Shown here piece by piece: positions 59,745-64,000 of a stretch of DNA of 64,000 nucleotides. Position numbers and translations under genes: made by a program. The DNA is from Solirubrum puertoriconensis. Lineage in GTDB: Bacteria; Bacteroidota; Bacteroidia; Cytophagales; Hymenobacteraceae. Location: positions 1,178,001 through 1,242,000 of the forward strand of contig NZ_LNAL01000008.1 in NCBI RefSeq assembly GCF_001483135.1, read 5' to 3'. The notes below the pieces were generated by a model, which worked only from the letters and a program-made list of their open reading frames with translations, was not told where the DNA came from and made no database searches. Positions within the stretch are counted from its first letter, which is position 1. Every line of letters begins with the position of its first letter.

Positions 59745-62700
59745 ATGAGAAAACTGTTAGCTGTACCCCTTCTAGGGGCAGTAGGTATCATCCAGCCTGC
59801 TGTAGCGCAGACAAGAGAAGTAAGTGGCCGGGTAACGGACGCTGCTTCGGGGCAAGGCCTACCCGGTGTCACTGTAATAGTTAAAGGAACTACTACCGGT
59901 GCATCGACGGACGCCAATGGCAGCTTTACCCTAAGCGTGCCGGCTGGTGCCACTACACTCACCTTCAGCTCGATTGGTTATGCAGCCGTAGAACGTACAA
60001 TTGGTACTTCTTCGACCGTCGACGTAGCTCTTAGCGCCGACACCAAGCAGCTAAGCGAAGTAGTTGTAACTGCACTTGGCGTAGAAAGAACGCGCAACTC
60101 GTTGCCTTACTCGGCCACGCAGATTGAGAACGAGACCATCACGAAGGCCCGTAATACCAACGTGGTAAACGGCCTTTCGGGTAAGGTTGCTGGCGTACAA
60201 ATCCGTCAAAGCAACTCGCTCGGCGGTTCGTCAAATATCCTGATTCGGGGTACTAAATCAGTAACTGGCAACAACCAACCGCTGTTCGTTGTTGACGGGG
60301 TGCCGATCAGTAACTCGAACACCAATACCTCCGACCAAGTTACTGGTCGTGGTGGCTACGACTACGGCAACGCTGCCGCCGACATTGCCCCCGACGACGT
60401 AGCTTCGGTTACAGTACTGAAAGGTGCTGCCGCAACCGCCCTGTACGGTGACCGTGCCGGCAACGGTGTTATCATGATCACGACTAAGAAAGGCCGTAAA
60501 GGCATGGGCGTGACTATTAACACTGGTCTAACAGTAGGCAAGGTTGATAAGAGCACCTTCATTAAATACCAGGACCGCTACGGCGCTGGCTACGGCAACT
60601 ACTACGAGGACCCCTCGGGCAAGTTCCTGTACCGCGACATTGACGGCGACGGTAACGACGATCTAGTTGCTCCGCTTTCGGAGGATGCTTCGTACGGCGC
60701 GGCCTTCGACCCGAACCTGAACGTGTTTCAGTGGGATGCTTTCGACCCAACTTCGCCGAACTTCGGCAAAGCACGTCCGTGGGTAGCTGCTAAAAACGGT
60801 CCGATCTCGTTCTTCGAAACGGCTGTTTCCACCAACAACAGCGTTAGCATCGATGGTGGTAACGACAACGGTACTTTCAAGCTCGGCTACAACGACATCC
60901 GCGACAAGGGTATTCTGCCGAACAGTCAGGTTAATAAGAACATCCTCAACTTTGCTGGTTCGCTGAATATTACGCCCAAGCTGACTACCAGCGCCTCGGT
61001 AAACTTCACGCGTATCAAGGGCTTGGGCCGTTACGGTACTGGTTACTCGTCGCGCAACCTGATGACGAACTTCCGCCAGTGGTGGCAGACCAACGTCGAC
61101 ATCAAAGATCAGAAGGCCGCTTACGACCGCAACAACCAGAACGTAACCTGGAATTATCGCGATCCGGACGATCTGACCGCGATTTACTGGGATAACCCGT
61201 ACTTCACGCGGTATCAGAACTTCCAAAACGACCAGCGTAACCGCGTATTCGGTAACGTAGTAGCTACCTACAAGTTTACTGATTGGTTTAACCTGATGGG
61301 CCGCGTAACCCTCGACTCTTACGACGAGATGCAGGAGGAGCGTCAGGCTATTGGTGCTACTACCAACGATGGTCCGGCTTTCTACTCCCGCTTCGACCGT
61401 ACGTTCCGCGAGGCCAACTACGATCTGATTGGTAACTTCAACAAGAACATCACCGAGAACTTCTCGTTCCGTGGCTTGTTGGGTGCTAACCTTCGTCGTG
61501 AGCGCCGCCAGTCGATTCGTTCGACTACCAACGGTGGTCTGGTAGTGCCTGGTTTGTACTCCCTCTCGAACAGCGCACAGCTGCTTACTCCAGGCATCGA
61601 ATCGGATTACCGTCGTGCGGTTGATGGCGTGTTTGCCAGCACCACCTTTGGTTTCCGCGAGATGGTGTTCCTCGATCTGACGCTGCGTCGCGATGTATCG
61701 TCGACGCTGCCGAAGAAGAACAATGCCTTCTACTACCCATCGGCTGCTGCAGGCTTTGTGTTCTCGGAACTGCTAAAAGACGTTACGTGGCTGTCGTACG
61801 CCAAGGCTCGCGCCAACTACGCAGAAGTAGGTTCGGGTGCCGAAGCGTATAACATAGTTGACGTATACGATAAACCGACGACCTTCGGCGACGTGCCGCT
61901 GTTCTCGGTACCGGGTACCAAAAACAATCCGGATTTGCGTTCGGAGCGCACCAAAGCTGCTGAGGTAGGCTTGGAAATGGCCTTCTTCCAGAGCCGTTTG
62001 GGCTTCGACGCCACCGTTTACCAGTCTAACTCGGTTGACCAAATCATTCCGGTTGCTATTTCGACTGCTACCGGCTATAACTCCCGCGTAGTAAACTCGG
62101 GTAATGTGCGTAACCGCGGCATTGAACTGACAGCGTACGTAACGCCGTTCCGTACGGATGATCTGAACTGGACCGTAAACGTGAACTGGACGCGCAACCG
62201 CAACCGCGTGATGTCGCTGTACGAGGGCGTTGACAACGTGCAGATTGCCAGCTACCAAGGCGGCGTAAGCTCGAACGCTACAGTAGGCCAGCCTTATGGT
62301 GTATTGCGCGGCTCGAACTACGTGTACGACAACAACGGTAACCGCCAAGTAACGGTAACTAAAAACGCTGCCGGAGTTCCTACTGCTGCTTACTACGCGC
62401 AGAGCACGACTGCCAACGAAGTTATCGGTGACCCGAACCCAGATTGGACGGGCGGCGTTGGCAACACGTTGTCGTGGAAAGGTATTTCGCTGTACGCCCT
62501 TGTTGATTTCCGGAAAGGTGGCGACGTGTTCTCGCTCGACCGTTACTACGGTCTTGCCACGGGTCTGACTCCAGAAACGGCTGGTGACAACGAACTTGGA
62601 AATCCCTCGCGTAATCCTGTTGTTCGTAACGCCGACGGATCTTATGCTCCCAACTCGGGTGGTGTAATCCTGGGCGGTACTTATGCTCCCGGCACCACCA

Positions 62701-63056
62701 TCAATGGTGTAGATGTATCGGGCCAACCCAACACGGTTCGTACGAGCAACACCAACTATGGCCTCTATGGCTACGTTCGTAACCCTGCCGCTGGCTTTGT
62801 GTACGATGCTAGCTTCGTGAAGCTGCGTGAGGTGTCGCTGAGCTACTCGCTGCCGAAGAACCTGCTGGCTAAGTTTGGTCCGGTGCGCGGCATCGACGTG
62901 TCGCTCGTAGGCCGTAACCTGTGGATCATCCACAAAAACCTGCCTGATGCTGACCCGGAGGATGCTTTGAGCTCGGGCAACGCTGGACAGGGCTACCAAG
63001 TAGGCTCTTACCCCAACACCCGTACGGTAGGTGGTAATATCCGCTTCAGCTTCTAA
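59745..63056 (+). CDS. SusC/RagA family TonB-linked outer-membrane protein (pair 5)
   Basis: An 1103-residue transporter, the largest here. Signal peptide to AVAQ, carboxypeptidase-like domain (SGRVTDAASGQGLPGVTVIVKG), EVVVTALGVERTRNSLPYSATQI, plug (VNGLSGKVAGVQIRQSNSLGG, PLFVVDGVPISNS, DVASVTVLKGAAATALYGDRAGNGVIMITTK), barrel ending in IRFSF. Residues near 295-310 contain a DIDGDGNDDL calcium-loop-like segment, unusual for a SusC. Codons favour GGT, CGT and AAC, as expected for high expression. No CCTAGG in its 3.3 kb. Confidence 0.95.
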   Translation: MRKLLAVPLLGAVGIIQPAVAQTREVSGRVTDAASGQGLPGVTVIVKGTTTGASTDANGSFTLSVPAGATTLTFSSIGYAAVERTIGTSSTVDVALSADTKQLSEVVVTALGVERTRNSLPYSATQIENETITKARNTNVVNGLSGKVAGVQIRQSNSLGGSSNILIRGTKSVTGNNQPLFVVDGVPISNSNTNTSDQVTGRGGYDYGNAAADIAPDDVASVTVLKGAAATALYGDRAGNGVIMITTKKGRKGMGVTINTGLTVGKVDKSTFIKYQDRYGAGYGNYYEDPSGKFLYRDIDGDGNDDLVAPLSEDASYGAAFDPNLNVFQWDAFDPTSPNFGKARPWVAAKNGPISFFETAVSTNNSVSIDGGNDNGTFKLGYNDIRDKGILPNSQVNKNILNFAGSLNITPKLTTSASVNFTRIKGLGRYGTGYSSRNLMTNFRQWWQTNVDIKDQKAAYDRNNQNVTWNYRDPDDLTAIYWDNPYFTRYQNFQNDQRNRVFGNVVATYKFTDWFNLMGRVTLDSYDEMQEERQAIGATTNDGPAFYSRFDRTFREANYDLIGNFNKNITENFSFRGLLGANLRRERRQSIRSTTNGGLVVPGLYSLSNSAQLLTPGIESDYRRAVDGVFASTTFGFREMVFLDLTLRRDVSSTLPKKNNAFYYPSAAAGFVFSELLKDVTWLSYAKARANYAEVGSGAEAYNIVDVYDKPTTFGDVPLFSVPGTKNNPDLRSERTKAAEVGLEMAFFQSRLGFDATVYQSNSVDQIIPVAISTATGYNSRVVNSGNVRNRGIELTAYVTPFRTDDLNWTVNVNWTRNRNRVMSLYEGVDNVQIASYQGGVSSNATVGQPYGVLRGSNYVYDNNGNRQVTVTKNAAGVPTAAYYAQSTTANEVIGDPNPDWTGGVGNTLSWKGISLYALVDFRKGGDVFSLDRYYGLATGLTPETAGDNELGNPSRNPVVRNADGSYAPNSGGVILGGTYAPGTTINGVDVSGQPNTVRTSNTNYGLYGYVRNPAAGFVYDASFVKLREVSLSYSLPKNLLAKFGPVRGIDVSLVGRNLWIIHKNLPDADPEDALSSGNAGQGYQVGSYPNTRTVGGNIRFSF

Positions 63057-63075
63057 TTGATTTGTATTCTCAGAA

Positions 63076-64000
63076 ATGAAAAAGCTTCTGTTATTCTGCA
63101 TCCCGGCGCTGTTGTTTACAACGTCGTGTGTGGACTCGCTTGAGGAAGACTTCAACGTCAATCCTAAGGCTGCCACCAAAGTCCCGGGCACTACGCTGGT
63201 ATCCAACGCTCAGCGTAACCTGGCGCGTACCATGGTAAGCGGTAGCGTTAACCTGAACGTATTCCGTTTGTACGTGCAGCAGTGGGCCCAAACCACGTAC
63301 TTCGACGAAAGCGTTTACGACATCAATACCCGCAACATCAACGGTGCATTCTGGAATGCTTTGTACCGCGATGTACTGCGTGATTTGAATGAGGCTAAGG
63401 GTCTTATTCAGGCCGATAACACCTTGAATGCGAAGGTAAAAGCCAATCAGTTGGCTTCTATCGAAGTGCTGGAAGTGTACGCTTGGTCAACGCTGGTTAA
63501 CACCTTTGGTGATATTCCTTACACCCAAGCGCTCGACTTCAACAAGTCTCAGCCAGCGTACGATGACGACAAAGCCATTTACAACGACCTGATCAATCGA
63601 CTGAATACAGCTATCGGCCAGTTCGATGCCTCGGCTGAGGGTCTAGGTGGCGGTGACTTGCTGTACCACGGTGATGTTAGCCATTGGGTAATGTTTGCCA
63701 ATTCGCTGAAGCTGCGCATGGCTATGACTATTGCCGATGATGACGCTACCAAGGCCAAAACGATGGCTGAGCAGGCTGCCGGCAAAGTGTTCAAGTCGAA
63801 CGATGACAACGCTCAGGTAACCTTCCTCGACACGCCTCCCAACACGAACCCGTTGTGGGAAGACCTCGTGCAGAGCGGTCGTAAAGACTATGTAGGCACG
63901 AGCCTGTTCGTTGGTACCCTGAACGACCTGAAGGATCCGCGCTTGGACGAATACTTTAAGCCAGTTGGTACTACCAGTACCTACAAAGGTGGAGTTTACG
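63076..64000 (+). CDS. SusD/RagB family outer-membrane lipoprotein (pair 5), cut by window end
   Basis: The first 308 residues of a SusD-like_2 lipoprotein; the 3' end lies beyond the window. N-terminus MKKLLLFCIPALLFTTSC, the lipobox, then VDSLEEDFNVNPKAATKVPG. Landmarks WSTLVNTFGDIPYTQALDF and YHGDVSHWVMFANSLKLRMAM align in pattern with SusD1, and NPLWEDLVQSGRKDYVGTSLF leads towards the ligand-binding face. The gap to SusC5 is 19 bases, as in pair 4. Confidence 0.92.
   Translation, partial: MKKLLLFCIPALLFTTSCVDSLEEDFNVNPKAATKVPGTTLVSNAQRNLARTMVSGSVNLNVFRLYVQQWAQTTYFDESVYDINTRNINGAFWNALYRDVLRDLNEAKGLIQADNTLNAKVKANQLASIEVLEVYAWSTLVNTFGDIPYTQALDFNKSQPAYDDDKAIYNDLINRLNTAIGQFDASAEGLGGGDLLYHGDVSHWVMFANSLKLRMAMTIADDDATKAKTMAEQAAGKVFKSNDDNAQVTFLDTPPNTNPLWEDLVQSGRKDYVGTSLFVGTLNDLKDPRLDEYFKPVGTTSTYKGGVY

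Noticed and set aside
61773-63206. A 477-codon open frame on the minus strand
   Set aside because: It is antisense to SusC5, has no start context, and its sequence (repeated VV, RR, NN) is the mirror of barrel codons; a shadow.

Overview
The window looks like a chromosomal segment of a GC-rich member of the Bacteroidota, most likely a Hymenobacter-like organism of the Cytophagales. The support is five SusC/SusD outer-membrane transporter pairs, type IX secretion genes (a PorQ and a PorE-like protein), a dnaA that begins MQKDC, many small lipoproteins and OM beta-barrels, and promoters of the TTTG/TAnnTTTG type. Species cannot be fixed from the sequence alone.

Layout. 0-9.5 kb: the end of a sensor histidine kinase, two metallo-beta-lactamase-fold hydrolases, small hypotheticals, a PD40 lipoprotein, an ABC-F ATPase, nudK and an HxlR regulator. 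9.6-15 kb: the two methylmalonyl-CoA mutase subunits, separated by an oppositely oriented OM beta-barrel gene. 15.2-18.7 kb: a 5'-nucleotidase split into two genes, then dnaA. 18.9-29.7 kb: OsmC, a GH3-family enzyme, an HTH regulator, a phytanoyl-CoA dioxygenase-like protein, a HAD-like protein, a Gre-like protein, dxr and rseP. 29.7-39 kb: a GIY-YIG pseudogene inside an inverted-repeat element, then the PorE-like OmpA protein, lon, porQ, hslU and an SDR. 39-64 kb: a large accessory block of five SusCD pairs, three on the minus strand and two on the plus strand, with one extra lipoprotein and no degradative enzyme or dedicated regulator in view.

Three things stand out beyond ordinary genes. 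(1) The hexamer CCTAGG, usually as ACCTAGG or CCTAGGT, occurs about 79 times by hand count. In genes it is mostly read as the Leu-Gly codon pair CTA-GGN, so the DNA motif itself appears to be favoured; it thins out in the SusCD block. (2) Three families of dispersed inverted repeats (called A, B and C here) fill the gaps between genes and are nested in each other. One family C element carries a frameshifted GIY-YIG nuclease gene; another with matching arms carries only family B repeats. (3) A perfect 39-bp inverted repeat with a 2-bp centre sits directly on the stop codon of one SusD gene.

Start codons were chosen at the ATG giving the expected family N-terminus or signal peptide; several longer reading frames begin upstream at TTG or GTG and were trimmed. 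No tRNA, rRNA, CRISPR array, insertion sequence with transposase, or convincing riboswitch was seen.
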